Positions 15,139 to 24,384 are shown, counted from the stretch's first letter. The stretch is DNA of 64,000 nt from Peptococcaceae bacterium BRH_c4a (GCA_000961585.1 LADN01000096.1:1-64000); one strand, 5' to 3'. The notes: generated by a model not told the origin, from the sequence alone. Numbers and translations: made by a program.

Positions 15139-17937
15139 TTGTTAGACCGCTATGTAGCTGTCGATCTTGAGACCACCGGACTTAATCCGGGATTGGATTC
15201 AATAATAGAAGTGGGTTTGGTCAAGGTCAGTGGGAGGGAAATAATTGACACCTTTCATACCCTGGTCATGCCCGCCGTAAAGCTGCCTTTTTTTGTCCAA
15301 AAGCTGACCGGGATTGAAGAACGTATGTTGGAGGGCGCTCCCTGGATAGACAGCATAAGGGGGCATATTGCAGCTTTCATCGAAGGTGAGAATTTACTGG
15401 GCCACAATGCGGGCTTTGACGTTGGTTTTATAGAGTCTGCACTGGGGAGGCCAATTAATAATCCCATTTATGATACCCTTGAATTGTCAAGAATAATGAT
15501 GCCCTCGGCAAAAAGCTACAGGCTGATGCAGTTATGCAAGGCGGCGGGATTAAGAACCGAAGCAATACACCGCGCCATGGAAGATGCAATGGCTGTTATA
15601 AAGCTTTTTGAATACCTGTCAAACTCTGTTTGCGGGCTGGACGGGCACTTGATTGTGTATCTTGAGTCTCTTTTGAAAAAAGCCGGATCCCCCTGGGGTG
15701 GTTTGCTTTCCGGATATGCCGGAATATCGTTGGGCAATCATTTTCTTCATCGGGTCAGGGAAAACTACAATCAGGATCAGAGCAGTATTTATGAGAACTC
15801 CGAACCGTGGGGGTATGTGGCCCCGGAGGAAGTTAGAAGGTTTACTTCATTAGACGGCGCCCTCTCCAGAAACTTACCCTCATATGAATACAGGCCCCAG
15901 CAGGAAGAAATGGCCTGTGAGGTGGCCAGGGCCTTTAATGAAAAAAAGTTCTTATTGGTGGAGGCAGGCACCGGAACGGGAAAGTCAATTTCCTACCTGT
16001 TGCCTTCCCTGCTTTGGGTGGCAGGGGGAGGACCAAGGGTGGTCATCTCCACAAGGACCATAAATCTTCAGGACCAGTTGTGGTTTAAAGACATACCCCA
16101 GTTGATGAGGTGCCTGGGGGTAAATGTCAAGACTGTACTGGCAAAGGGCCGATCCAACTATCTTTGCCGAAGGCGGTGGGACTCGGCTTTGTCGGAGGGG
16201 TTGTGGTCGGATCAGGAGGCCCGGTTTTACGCTAGGGTGCTGGTATGGGTAAATGAAACAAAGAGCGGGGATAAGGTCGAACTGAACCTTAACCATCAGG
16301 AGGAGGAAGCCTGGCAGAATATTTGTGCCGAAAGTGAAAACTGCATGGGATTCAGGTGCCGGCACTTCTCAGGTTCGTGTTTTGTGGTGCGGGCCAGACG
16401 TGAGGCGGAATCTTCAGGGCTGGTAATAACCAATCATGCCCTTCTTTTTTCCGATATAAAAACCGGAAACATGGTGCTTCCGTCTTACGGCCCTCTCATT
16501 ATAGATGAGGCCCACCATCTGGAGGACGCGGCCACTGAACAACTGGGCAGACAGGTGTCCAGGAGTGATATAAGGCGCTGGCTTCAAAGCGCCGCCAGAA
16601 TAGTGTTAAAAAGCTGGGAGGTCATTCCGCCCACAGATTCTGAACGGTGGATGCACAGCCTGATCTCCCTGAGGGAAGAAATAAACGGTTTGCGAATGAC
16701 TTCCGAGGAATTCTTCTCACTGCTTAAAAGCTATATATACCGGCAAGTTCCCTTGAATGAAGGGGAACACCATACTTTCAGGATTAAGAATGATTATTTT
16801 TGCGGGGATACCCCGGGACTGCCCTGGGGTGAATTTGAAAATCTTATTTACAGGATAAAGACAGTAATAAGCGGTTTCAGGAAAATTACAGTTTTGATGC
16901 AGGCATGGGAGTTGGAAAATGACTCCTGGGGAGACAGGTTAAAGGATTTTTTAACTTTAACGGGAAAAGGCGAGGAATTGCTGGATAACCTCCAGTTTGT
17001 TTTCAGGTGCAGCAATGATTCTTTTGTCTATTGGATATCGGTATATGGTCAGGGCGATTGGTATTCACTTTCCATGAGCTCTTCTCCGGTCAGGGTGGGT
17101 GAACTGCTGTACGACAGTCTTTTTTCAGGCAAGGAATCGGTGATTATGACCTCGGCCACCCTTACAACCAACGGCAGTTTTGATTTTTTCGCCGAAAGGG
17201 TGGGAATAGACCGGGTATCAGTGGCAAAGGTAGTGAAAAAAAATATAGAATCACCTTTCCTTTATGAAAGCCAGTCCCTTTTGTGTGTGGTTAACGACTT
17301 GCCCCTGCAGGGAGCCGGGGCCGACAGGCTCTATGCCAAAAGGATAAGCTCGTCACTGGAGGAATTAATACTGGCGGTTGGCGGAAAAACACTGGTTCTG
17401 TTTACCTCCCACAGGGTTTTAAGGGAGGTTTACGGAATTGTTAAGGCTTCCATGGAGGATAAGGATATAGCGGTGCTGGGTCATAATATGGACGGCAACA
17501 GGTCCCGGCTGGTGGAGGAATTCATGAGAACCGAAAGAGCCGTTCTTATGGGCTCGGCCAGTTTCTGGGAAGGCATAGACATCCCCGGTGAAGCCCTCAC
17601 CAGTGTAATTATTGTCAAACTTCCCTTCCCATCACCCTCGTCGCCGGTGATCGAGGCCAGGGTGGAGGATCTGGAGCAGAATGGCCGCAGTTCATTTTAT
17701 GAATACTATTTACCGCTGGCGGTAATCAGGTTTAAACAGGGTTTTGGCAGGCTCATCAGATCAGAAAGCGACAGGGGTGTAGTGGTGGTCCTGGACAGAA
17801 GGATTATTGAAAAGGGCTATGGCAAGCAATTCCTCAACTCCCTTCCGGTGGAGGGACATTTTAGAGGGGACACCAGAGGTGTTGCCAATAAAATCCAACA
17901 TTGGATGAATAGTTCAACTGGCCGGGGAGACTTGTAG
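15139..17937 (+). CDS. dinG: DinG-family helicase with N-terminal DnaQ-like exonuclease
   Basis: 932 residues. The N-terminal ~170 residues are a DEDDh 3'-5' exonuclease (AVDLETTGLNPG, GHNAGFDVGFIE, HRAMEDAMAV). The helicase has Walker A GTGTGKS at about 278-284, an Fe-S domain whose cysteines appear as CRRRW, CAESENCMGFRC and GSC, DEAH at about 456 and the C-terminal QGFGRLIRSESDRG motif. This fusion is the Gram-positive DinG type, acting on DNA damage or replication-conflict intermediates. TTG start with GGGAGTGA upstream. It follows the unknown cluster but shows no clear link to it. Confidence 0.93.
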   Translation: MLDRYVAVDLETTGLNPGLDSIIEVGLVKVSGREIIDTFHTLVMPAVKLPFFVQKLTGIEERMLEGAPWIDSIRGHIAAFIEGENLLGHNAGFDVGFIESALGRPINNPIYDTLELSRIMMPSAKSYRLMQLCKAAGLRTEAIHRAMEDAMAVIKLFEYLSNSVCGLDGHLIVYLESLLKKAGSPWGGLLSGYAGISLGNHFLHRVRENYNQDQSSIYENSEPWGYVAPEEVRRFTSLDGALSRNLPSYEYRPQQEEMACEVARAFNEKKFLLVEAGTGTGKSISYLLPSLLWVAGGGPRVVISTRTINLQDQLWFKDIPQLMRCLGVNVKTVLAKGRSNYLCRRRWDSALSEGLWSDQEARFYARVLVWVNETKSGDKVELNLNHQEEEAWQNICAESENCMGFRCRHFSGSCFVVRARREAESSGLVITNHALLFSDIKTGNMVLPSYGPLIIDEAHHLEDAATEQLGRQVSRSDIRRWLQSAARIVLKSWEVIPPTDSERWMHSLISLREEINGLRMTSEEFFSLLKSYIYRQVPLNEGEHHTFRIKNDYFCGDTPGLPWGEFENLIYRIKTVISGFRKITVLMQAWELENDSWGDRLKDFLTLTGKGEELLDNLQFVFRCSNDSFVYWISVYGQGDWYSLSMSSSPVRVGELLYDSLFSGKESVIMTSATLTTNGSFDFFAERVGIDRVSVAKVVKKNIESPFLYESQSLLCVVNDLPLQGAGADRLYAKRISSSLEELILAVGGKTLVLFTSHRVLREVYGIVKASMEDKDIAVLGHNMDGNRSRLVEEFMRTERAVLMGSASFWEGIDIPGEALTSVIIVKLPFPSPSSPVIEARVEDLEQNGRSSFYEYYLPLAVIRFKQGFGRLIRSESDRGVVVVLDRRIIEKGYGKQFLNSLPVEGHFRGDTRGVANKIQHWMNSSTGRGDL

Positions 17938-18021
17938 CAGTATAGTTATTTAACAATCCATACTTCTAATTAGTGAATAAAAATGTTACAATATATTGCG
18001 TAATAAAAGAGGGGGCGTTAT

Positions 18022-18672
18022 ATGACCAGAGACACATTTCCTATTGCAAGGCCTGGATGGACGTACCTGCTTGTGCTGGCAACAATAACAGGCATGTTTT
18101 ACTGGTCTTCATACAGGCCTGCCAGCGCCTTAACCGGTGCCTTACTGATTTTTACGGCATATTTTTTTAGAAATCCCAGGCGGAAAATTCCTTCTGACTA
18201 CAAGGCCATACTCTCTCCGGCCGATGGGGTGGTTATGTCTGTCAGCAGTGTCCGGGAGGATAAGTTTTTAGGAACTGCCTCGGTCAGGGTAAGCATTTTT
18301 CTTTCGATTTTAAACGTGCATGTCAACAGGTCGCCGGTGGGAGGACAGGTTAAGTACGCAGAATACGTTCCGGGGAAATTTTTACCGGCTTTTAAGAGTC
18401 ATGCTTCAGATATAAATGAGAGAAATTATATAGGAATAGAATCATCGGGATTCAAAATACTGGTTTGTCAGATTACCGGGTTTATAGCCAGAAGAATTGT
18501 GTGTTACGCAAAAGCCGGTGACTGGATGGGGCAGGGCCAATTGTTCGGTATGATTAAATTTGGCAGTTGTACCGAAATATATTTGCCCGAAGGCGTCGAG
18601 GTTCTGGTGGGGCCCGGTGACAGTGTAAAAGGCGGTGAATCTATTATCGGGAGGCTGCCTGATGAGAATTGA
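18022..18672 (+). CDS. psd: Phosphatidylserine decarboxylase, short form
   Basis: 216 residues. Two N-terminal membrane segments, then ILSPADGVV, RVSIFLSILNVHVNRSP and the cleavage site KFGSCTEIY, where Ser at about 182 becomes the pyruvoyl group after self-cleavage. The short form without the classical LGST site is common in Clostridia and archaea. Makes phosphatidylethanolamine from phosphatidylserine. ATG with AGAGGGGG upstream. Overlaps pssA by about 11 bases, so the two steps are translationally coupled. Confidence 0.92.
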   Translation: MTRDTFPIARPGWTYLLVLATITGMFYWSSYRPASALTGALLIFTAYFFRNPRRKIPSDYKAILSPADGVVMSVSSVREDKFLGTASVRVSIFLSILNVHVNRSPVGGQVKYAEYVPGKFLPAFKSHASDINERNYIGIESSGFKILVCQITGFIARRIVCYAKAGDWMGQGQLFGMIKFGSCTEIYLPEGVEVLVGPGDSVKGGESIIGRLPDEN

Positions 18673-19165
18673 GGTATTACCTAACGTTATAACCGGAGCC
18701 AATCTTGTAATTGGAATGATAGCACTGGCCTACGCCATTGAAGGTAAATTTGTCATCGCTTCCATAATGATTCTTATTGCTGCGTTCCTGGACCGTTTTG
18801 ACGGAAAGTTGGCCCGAAAGATGGGCACGAGCTCGGATTTTGGAAAGGAACTGGATTCCCTGGCCGACCTGGTTTCTTTCGGCGTGGCTCCGGCCCTGAC
18901 GGCGTACCTCTGGAAACTTAGCGATATGGGTATAGCGGGCCTTCTTATTATAATTCTGTTTGTTCTTTGCGGGGCACTGCGACTGGCAAGGTTCAACATT
19001 ATGAACGTATCGGGGTATTTTCTGGGGATTCCCATAACCATTGCCGGGTCGCTGGTGGCAATAATTATTCTGACGGCGGGCAGCGCCCCTGTTTTTGTTT
19101 CCGCCCTACTAATTTTTTTATTAGCGGGACTTATGGTCAGCAGTATAAAACTCCCCAAGTTTTAA
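18662..19165 (+). CDS. pssA: CDP-diacylglycerol-serine O-phosphatidyltransferase
   Basis: 167 residues. The CDP-alcohol phosphatidyltransferase signature D-x2-DG-x2-AR-x8-G-x3-D-x3-D is complete from DRFDGKLARKMG through GKELDSLAD at about 43-68. Five to six membrane helices. Makes phosphatidylserine for Psd. ATG at 18662 lies inside the end of psd, and the GGGAGG ribosome site lies in psd codons. Confidence 0.92.
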   Translation: MRIEVLPNVITGANLVIGMIALAYAIEGKFVIASIMILIAAFLDRFDGKLARKMGTSSDFGKELDSLADLVSFGVAPALTAYLWKLSDMGIAGLLIIILFVLCGALRLARFNIMNVSGYFLGIPITIAGSLVAIIILTAGSAPVFVSALLIFLLAGLMVSSIKLPKF

Positions 19166-19264
19166 AATATGAGAAAAAATATTTCAATAAAAAAATACGC
19201 TGTCACAATTTCACCCCTGCCTGAATAATATATAAGGATCAAATGAATAAGGGGTGAGTGAATC

Positions 19265-19330
19265 TTGCGGGTATATTTCGTAAGAATACCGTCTTTTATA
19301 AGAAATTTACTATTAAAGGTTTGGAAATAA
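19265..19330 (+). CDS. spoVM: Probable SpoVM, short spore-morphogenesis peptide
   Basis: 21-residue ORF reading MRVYFVRIPSFIRNLLLKVW plus a final Lys, TTG start with GGGGTGAG about 8 bases upstream, immediately followed by a strong terminator. The pattern M-[KR]-x-Y-x-[IV]-[KR]-[IL]-P-x-F-[IL] with Pro at position 9 matches Bacillus SpoVM, an amphipathic peptide that senses forespore membrane curvature and anchors SpoIVA. It lacks the Gly-Gly that follows in B. subtilis and is five residues shorter. A free-standing unit with its own ribosome site and terminator supports a real gene; the name rests on a short match. Confidence 0.55.
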   Translation: MRVYFVRIPSFIRNLLLKVWK

Positions 19331-19337
19331 TGACTCG

Positions 19338-19378
19338 GGACAGGTTTTTAGCAGAACCTGTCCTGTTTATTTTTTTTT
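19338..19378 (+). terminator. Terminator of the spoVM-like gene
   Basis: GGACAGGTT-TTTAGCAG-AACCTGTCC followed by TGTTTAT and a run of nine T. Confidence 0.85.
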
Positions 19379-19512
19379 GCTTTTTTCATAAATACTAAGA
19401 AAAAATTATTCTGCTAATAAAAAGAAATAATGTTCTGCTTAGAGAAATATATTGAAATGCAGCGAAAAAGTTTGTAAAATATTAGAGACGCCATGAATGG
19501 AGAGGGGATTAC

Positions 19513-20094
19513 ATGAGTTCATACAATCTGACTGAAAGCCTGAGGCAAAACGGAGAATTCAAGGCACTGGTAGGCAAACTGAGTGGACAACCATTAAGCC
19601 AGTGTTATCAGTGCGGGAAATGCACAGCCGGCTGTCCGGTGTCCTTTGCCATGGATGTGGCGCCCAACAAGGTGCTAAGAATGGCCCAGGCAGGTTTAAA
19701 AAACGAGGTTCTAAGATGTCAGTCCATATGGATATGCGCATCATGCTCTACCTGTACGGCCAGGTGTCCCGAGGGTGTGGATGTGGCCAGGGTAATGGAA
19801 GTATTGAGAATAATGGCCGGCAAAGAGGGTATTCCGGCTCCGGGCCGGGGAAAGGATGTTTCCATTTTTAACAGCGCCTTTCTAAGGTCGGTGAGAAGAA
19901 ACGGACGTATGTTCGAGGCCGGCACCATGGCGGCATTTAATATAAAAAGCCTTCACCTGCTGCGGGAGGCAACCACCGGCATGCACATGTTTATTAAGGG
20001 TAAGCTCAGGCTTTTACCCGAGAGAATCAAGAATAAAAAAGAGATAGACAGCATATTCACCGCTGCGGTTAAGGAGAGGGGGGGAGAGTTATGA
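19513..20094 (+). CDS. hdrC: Heterodisulfide reductase subunit C-like protein
   Basis: 193 residues. Two [4Fe-4S] motifs: CYQCGKCTAGCP at about 35-46 and CASCSTCTARCP at about 77-88, followed by helices as in HdrC. It wires electrons between HdrA and the HdrB active site. ATG with GAGAGGGG upstream; the stop overlaps the start of hdrB (ATGA). First gene of the seven-gene hdrCBA-flxDCBA operon, after a 180-base leader. Confidence 0.93.
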   Translation: MSSYNLTESLRQNGEFKALVGKLSGQPLSQCYQCGKCTAGCPVSFAMDVAPNKVLRMAQAGLKNEVLRCQSIWICASCSTCTARCPEGVDVARVMEVLRIMAGKEGIPAPGRGKDVSIFNSAFLRSVRRNGRMFEAGTMAAFNIKSLHLLREATTGMHMFIKGKLRLLPERIKNKKEIDSIFTAAVKERGGEL

Positions 20095-20945
20095 GATATT
20101 CGTACTATCCCGGATGCTCTTATCACGGGAGCGCAAAGGAATACGATACGTCCACCAGGATTGTATGTAAAAGTCTGGGCATCGAACTGGTGGAGGTGTC
20201 TGACTGGAGTTGCTGCGGGGCTACCGCCGGTCACAGCACCGACGACCTTCTGGCCGCCGCCCTGTCGGGGAGAAATCTGGGGTTGGCTGAAGAAACCGGT
20301 CTTGATGTAACTGCGTCCTGTGCCGCCTGCTATCAGAGATTGGCCCATGGGCGCCATGAATTGACCAGAGACCCCCTTTTACGTGAAAAGGTGAATAAAA
20401 TAACAGGCCGTCCTTTCACTGGCAAGATTAAGGTGAAAACCATACTGGATGTATTACTTGATCTTGGTGTGGATGCCATTTCGGAAAAGGTGGTAAAACC
20501 TCTGTCTGGTATTAAGGCGGCCGCCTATTACGGCTGTCTGATGGTTAGACCTGCCGCAGTCCAGGCCGACGACCCGGAGAACCCCGTCAAAATAGACCGG
20601 GTACTGCAATCAGTGGGGGCCCAGACTGTGGACTGGGATTTTAAGACCGAGTGCTGCGGTGCTTCGCTGGCGGTCAGTAACGAGGATGTGGTAGTCAGGC
20701 TGACATATAACATTATTAAATCAGCAGTGGAAGCCGGGGCCAACTGTCTTGTTACGGCTTGCCCCCTGTGTCACTTCAATCTGGATATAAGGCAGGGAAA
20801 AATAAACAGTACCTTGGGAACAGATTTCAACCTGCCGGTGTTTTATTTTACCCAACTGGTTGGACTGGCGCTGGGCATCGAGGGTGGAAGCCTGAACCTG
20901 AACAGCCATTTTGTGGATACCTCCAGTCTGCTTAAGGCTATATAA
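20091..20945 (+). CDS. hdrB: Heterodisulfide reductase subunit B-like protein
   Basis: 284 residues with the two CCG domains that bind the non-cubane [4Fe-4S] catalytic clusters: YYPGCSYHG, WSCCGATAG and CAACYQRL, then YYGCLMVRP, ECCGASLAV and CPLCHFNLD. In methanogens HdrB reduces CoM-S-S-CoB. In anaerobes without those thiols the acceptor is unknown, DsrC-trisulfide being one proposal for sulfate reducers. Coupled to hdrC by a 4-base overlap. Confidence 0.93.
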   Translation: MRYSYYPGCSYHGSAKEYDTSTRIVCKSLGIELVEVSDWSCCGATAGHSTDDLLAAALSGRNLGLAEETGLDVTASCAACYQRLAHGRHELTRDPLLREKVNKITGRPFTGKIKVKTILDVLLDLGVDAISEKVVKPLSGIKAAAYYGCLMVRPAAVQADDPENPVKIDRVLQSVGAQTVDWDFKTECCGASLAVSNEDVVVRLTYNIIKSAVEAGANCLVTACPLCHFNLDIRQGKINSTLGTDFNLPVFYFTQLVGLALGIEGGSLNLNSHFVDTSSLLKAI

Positions 20946-21005
20946 AAAAGTTAATCAATAGGGAAGTATGAGGGCAATCACGGATATATCGGGGAGAGTG
21001 AGTGT

Positions 21006-22988
21006 ATGAAGAGGACCGGAGTATTTATTTGCTGGTGCGGTTCCAATATCGGGGGAGTGGTAGACATTCCCGCCGCTTTGGAAGAGGTTTCTAAATTTCC
21101 CGGGGTGGCCTATGCCACAGATTATAAATACATGTGTTCAGAGCCGGGCCAGGAAAAAATTATCAACGCCATAAAAGAACACAAGCTGGACAGGGTTGTG
21201 GTTTCGGCGTGCTCGCCCAGACTGCATGAGAATACATTCAGAAAGGCCATTCAGAGGGCCGGGCTGAACCCCTATATGCTGGAAATAGCCAATATAAGAG
21301 AGCACTGCTCCTGGGTGCATCAGAATGATAAGGAAAAAGCCACCCTGAAAGCCATTGACCTGATCCGCAGGGCGGTGGCCAAGGCCGGGAAGATTGAGCC
21401 GCTGTATGAGTCATCCATATCGGTAAAGAAAAGGGTGCTGGTTATAGGTGGAGGAATTGCCGGTATGCAGGCGGCCCTGGATGTGGCCGAGGCAGGGTAT
21501 GAGGTGGTGCTGGTGGAAAGGGAAGGCACTGTCGGCGGTAAGATGGCTATGCTGGACAAGACATTTCCCACCCTTGACTGCTCTGCCTGAATAAGCACAC
21601 CAAAGATGGTTGCTGCGGTGCAGCATCCTAACATTAAGCTCCTTACCTACAGTGAGGTGGAGGAAGTCAGCGGTTATATAGGAAATTTTGAGGTTGCCAT
21701 CAGGCAGAAAGCAAGGTATGTGGACCATTCCATATGTACCGGCTGTGGCACTTGCTGGGAGAAATGCCCCACCAGGGTGAACAGTGAATACAACCTGGGT
21801 ATGGGGATCCGGAAGGCCATTTACATTTCCTTCCCCCAGGCCGTTCCCAACAAGCCCTTGATAGACCGTGAAAACTGCAGGTGGTTCACCAGCGGGAAGT
21901 GCGGTGTGTGTAAAAAGGTATGCCAGGCGGGAGCGGTGGACTATGATCAGCAGGATGAGCTGTTGTCTGTCAAGGTGGGGGCCATCGTCATGGCTACCGG
22001 CTATGACCTGTTCAACTGGCAGCAGGCGTACGGGGAATACGGGTACGGAAGATTCCCTGATGTGATAACCGGGCTGCAGTTTGAACGGATGAGCAATGCC
22101 TCGGGGCCCACCGAGGGTAAAATTATCAGGCCGTCGGACGGAGCCGAGCCCAAGGACGTCGTTTTCATAAAATGCGTGGGTTCCAGGGATATCACCAAGG
22201 GTAAGGAGTATTGCTCCCGTACTTGCTGTATGTATACGGCCAAGCACGCCCACCAGGTGCTGGAAAAGATACCTGACTCCAGAGCTTTTATATTCTACAT
22301 GGACGTACGCACCCCCGGCAAGGCGTATGAAGAGTTTTACCAGAGGACCCTTCATGAAGGGGCCAATTACATCAGGGGCCGGGTATCCAAGATATACCGC
22401 TCCGGCAGCAAACTGATGGTAAGAGGGGCGGACACACTGCTGGGCGTTCCTGTGGAGGTGGAGGCAGACCTGGTGGTACTGGCCACCGCCATGGGACCGG
22501 CCGCCGGATCTGATAAAATTGCTCAAAAGGTTGGGTTCTCCATCGATAAAGATGGCTTTTTCCAGGAGGCCCACCCCAAACTCCGGCCCATGGAGACAAA
22601 TACCGCGGGGGTTTTCCTGGCGGGGGCCTGCCAGGGGCCGAAGGACATTCCGGATACCGTGGCCCAGGCCAGCGGGGCTGCGGTAAAGGTATGCGCCCTG
22701 CTATCCAAGAGTGAGCTGGCCACAGACCCCATGATTTCACAGGTGAATGAGTCAATCTGCTCAGGTTGTCTGGCCTGTAAGGCTGTCTGCCCATATAAGG
22801 CCATTGAGGAGAAGAGTATTTCTGAAAGGGTGGGCGGAAAAGCAGTTGAGCGTACAGTGGCATCGGTCAACATGGGTCTCTGCCAGGGATGCGGAAGCTG
22901 TACCGTGGCCTGTTTACCGGGCGCGCTAAACCTGAAAGGATTTACCAACGAACAACTGTTGGCGGAGGTGGATGCCATATGTCTGTAA
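21006..22988 (+). CDS. hdrA: Heterodisulfide reductase subunit A-like selenoprotein (Sec195)
   Basis: 660 residues when the in-frame UGA at 21588-21590 is read as selenocysteine. The frame runs TFPTLDCSA-Sec-ISTPKM; normal HdrA has Cys in that position (LDCxxCILTPKM). Both sides are clearly one HdrA: N-terminal CWCGSN, FAD motif [17 protein letters not shown] at about 146-162, ferredoxin-type motif [12 protein letters not shown], Cys cluster CGVCKKVC, and C-terminal ferredoxin motifs [12 protein letters not shown] and [11 protein letters not shown]. HdrA carries the bifurcating FAD. A hairpin starting 18 bases after the UGA supports recoding. The frame overlaps flxD by 10 bases. Confidence 0.92.
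21608..21628 (+). promoter_or_regulatory. Candidate bacterial SECIS element in hdrA
   Basis: GGTTGCTGC-GGT-GCAGCATCC directly downstream of the UGA: 9 positions with one T-T mismatch, apical loop GGU whose first base is 27 bases after the UGA. The G-U in the loop and the distance match bacterial SelB-binding SECIS elements such as that of E. coli fdhF. Confidence 0.72.
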
Positions 22989-23407
22989 CCGAGAATTGGG
23001 AGCCTAAAATAATAGGGTTCTGCTGCAACTGGTGCAGTTATGCCGGGGCCGATCTGGCCGGAGTTAGCCGGATGAGCTATCCCGCCAACCTGAGAGTATT
23101 ACGGGTGCCCTGTTCCAGCAGGGTCAACCCCCAGTTCATACTGAGGGCCTTTCAGAGGGGCGCCGATGCGGTGCTGGTCAGCGGGTGACACCCTGGAGAC
23201 TGTCACTATGGTAGTGGCAATTACTATACCAGAAGGCGTTTTCAGGTGTTCAAAAGGCTTTTGGAGTTTGTCGGCTTTGAACCGGGAAGGCTTTCGGCCC
23301 GGTGGATTAGCGGTTCCGAGGGAGCCAAATTCGCGGCCACGGCCCAAAAAATTACCGATCATACAAGGGCGCTGGGCCCAAATACAAAAATGAGGGATGA
23401 GAATTGA
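22979..23407 (+). CDS. flxD: FlxD/MvhD-type [2Fe-2S] subunit, selenoprotein (Sec70)
   Basis: 142 residues when the in-frame UGA at 23186-23188 is read as selenocysteine. The frame runs VSG[20 protein letters not shown], the invariant GCHPGDCHY motif of MvhD with Cys replaced. Upstream, [15 protein letters not shown] and VPCSSRV supply the other cysteines; downstream, [16 protein letters not shown] matches the family end. MvhD/FlxD passes electrons from the donor module to HdrA. ATG at 22979 overlaps the hdrA stop and is preceded by GGAGGTGGA; the stop overlaps flxC. Confidence 0.9.
23201..23219 (+). promoter_or_regulatory. Candidate bacterial SECIS element in flxD
   Basis: TGTCACTA-TGG-TAGTGGCA: an 8-bp uninterrupted stem (one T-G pair) with a three-base loop 21 bases after the UGA. 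The apex contains GGU, as in known bacterial SECIS hairpins. Confidence 0.7.
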
Positions 23408-24372
23408 ATAAAAAGATGGAGCATAGGATGAGGGAGATCGCCCGGGATCTGCTGGAAAGCGGCCAGGTTAACCTGGTTATCGGCTATGGCCGAGGCACCG
23501 GGATTTTGCGGACCACTCCGGTTTTTATAAGAAAGCCGTCCGATGCCGGCCAACTGGTATACAATCCTTTATGCGGCAACAATCTTGTGAAATACCTCCT
23601 GGATCAAAGGAACAAAGAGGGAAGGGCGGCGGTATGCGTAAAGGGCTGTGACTCCAGGGCGGTGAACAGGCTTATACAGGACAGGCAGATAGACAGGGAG
23701 AAGGTATATATAATCGGCCTTCCCTGCGGGGGCATACTGGACCCCGACAGGGTGGAGGGAGCCGTTGATCCGGGGGAGGAAATAAAGGAAACAGTTATTT
23801 CCGGTGAGGGTTATGATTTAATAACAGCGGCGGGGAAATATTCTTTTACCATGGCCGGGGCCGGATCTGAAAAATGCAGCACCTGCCAAAACCACAATCC
23901 GGTGGTTTACGATGTAATGGCGGGGGATCCCTCGGATACGCCGGACATTAAGGATGATGGGTTTGATGATGTCCGTAAAATTGAAGAAATGACAGTGGAA
24001 CAGAAAAGCGCCTACTGGGACAGGCAGTTTTCACGGTGTCTCAGGTGTTACGCCTGCCGTAACTCCTGTACCGCCTGCAGTTGCAGGGAATGTGTTTTTG
24101 ACCAGGTGAACACCGGCTGGGTATCCAGATCCAGCAATCTTTCGGAAAACACCGCCTTCCATCTCATACGGGCCTTTCATGTGGCCGGCAGGTGCGTGGA
24201 CTGCGGTGAATGTGAGAGGGTGTGCCCGGTAGGCATCCCCTTAAGGGTTTTGAACAGAAAAATATTGATGGATTTGAAGGATTTATTTAATACCGCCACT
24301 CCGGGACTTACCCCGGATGGTGAAAGGGTATTGGGACAGTTCAGCGCCGATGACCCTGAAGAATTCATGTAG
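23404..24372 (+). CDS. flxC: FlxC-like iron-sulfur subunit
   Basis: 322 residues. N-terminal region resembles the FrhB/FdhB-type fold (LVIGYGRGTGI, CVKGCDSRAVNRLI, GLPCGGILDPDR), then CSTCQNH, a dense Cys block CLRCYACRNSCTACSCREC, and a C-terminal ferredoxin motif CVDCGECERVCP. Part of the Flx module that links NAD(P)H to HdrA. TTG start overlapping the flxD stop by 3 bases. Family assignment follows from order and Cys pattern. Confidence 0.85.
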   Translation: MNKKMEHRMREIARDLLESGQVNLVIGYGRGTGILRTTPVFIRKPSDAGQLVYNPLCGNNLVKYLLDQRNKEGRAAVCVKGCDSRAVNRLIQDRQIDREKVYIIGLPCGGILDPDRVEGAVDPGEEIKETVISGEGYDLITAAGKYSFTMAGAGSEKCSTCQNHNPVVYDVMAGDPSDTPDIKDDGFDDVRKIEEMTVEQKSAYWDRQFSRCLRCYACRNSCTACSCRECVFDQVNTGWVSRSSNLSENTAFHLIRAFHVAGRCVDCGECERVCPVGIPLRVLNRKILMDLKDLFNTATPGLTPDGERVLGQFSADDPEEFM

Positions 24373-24384
24373 GAGGTGCCAGCC

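Noticed and set aside
21411-22574. Long minus-strand ORF (387 codons) opposite hdrA
   Set aside because: Shadow of the hdrA coding frame; composition is His/Gly-rich and has no family likeness or ribosome site.
21606-22988. Separate gene starting at ATG 21606 after hdrA
   Set aside because: It is the continuation of HdrA after the UGA; homology is continuous and no ribosome site precedes the ATG.
23186-23188. Normal stop codon ending a 69-residue flxD
   Set aside because: The conserved HPGDCHY motif and the rest of the family follow in frame, so a stop here would remove the cluster site.
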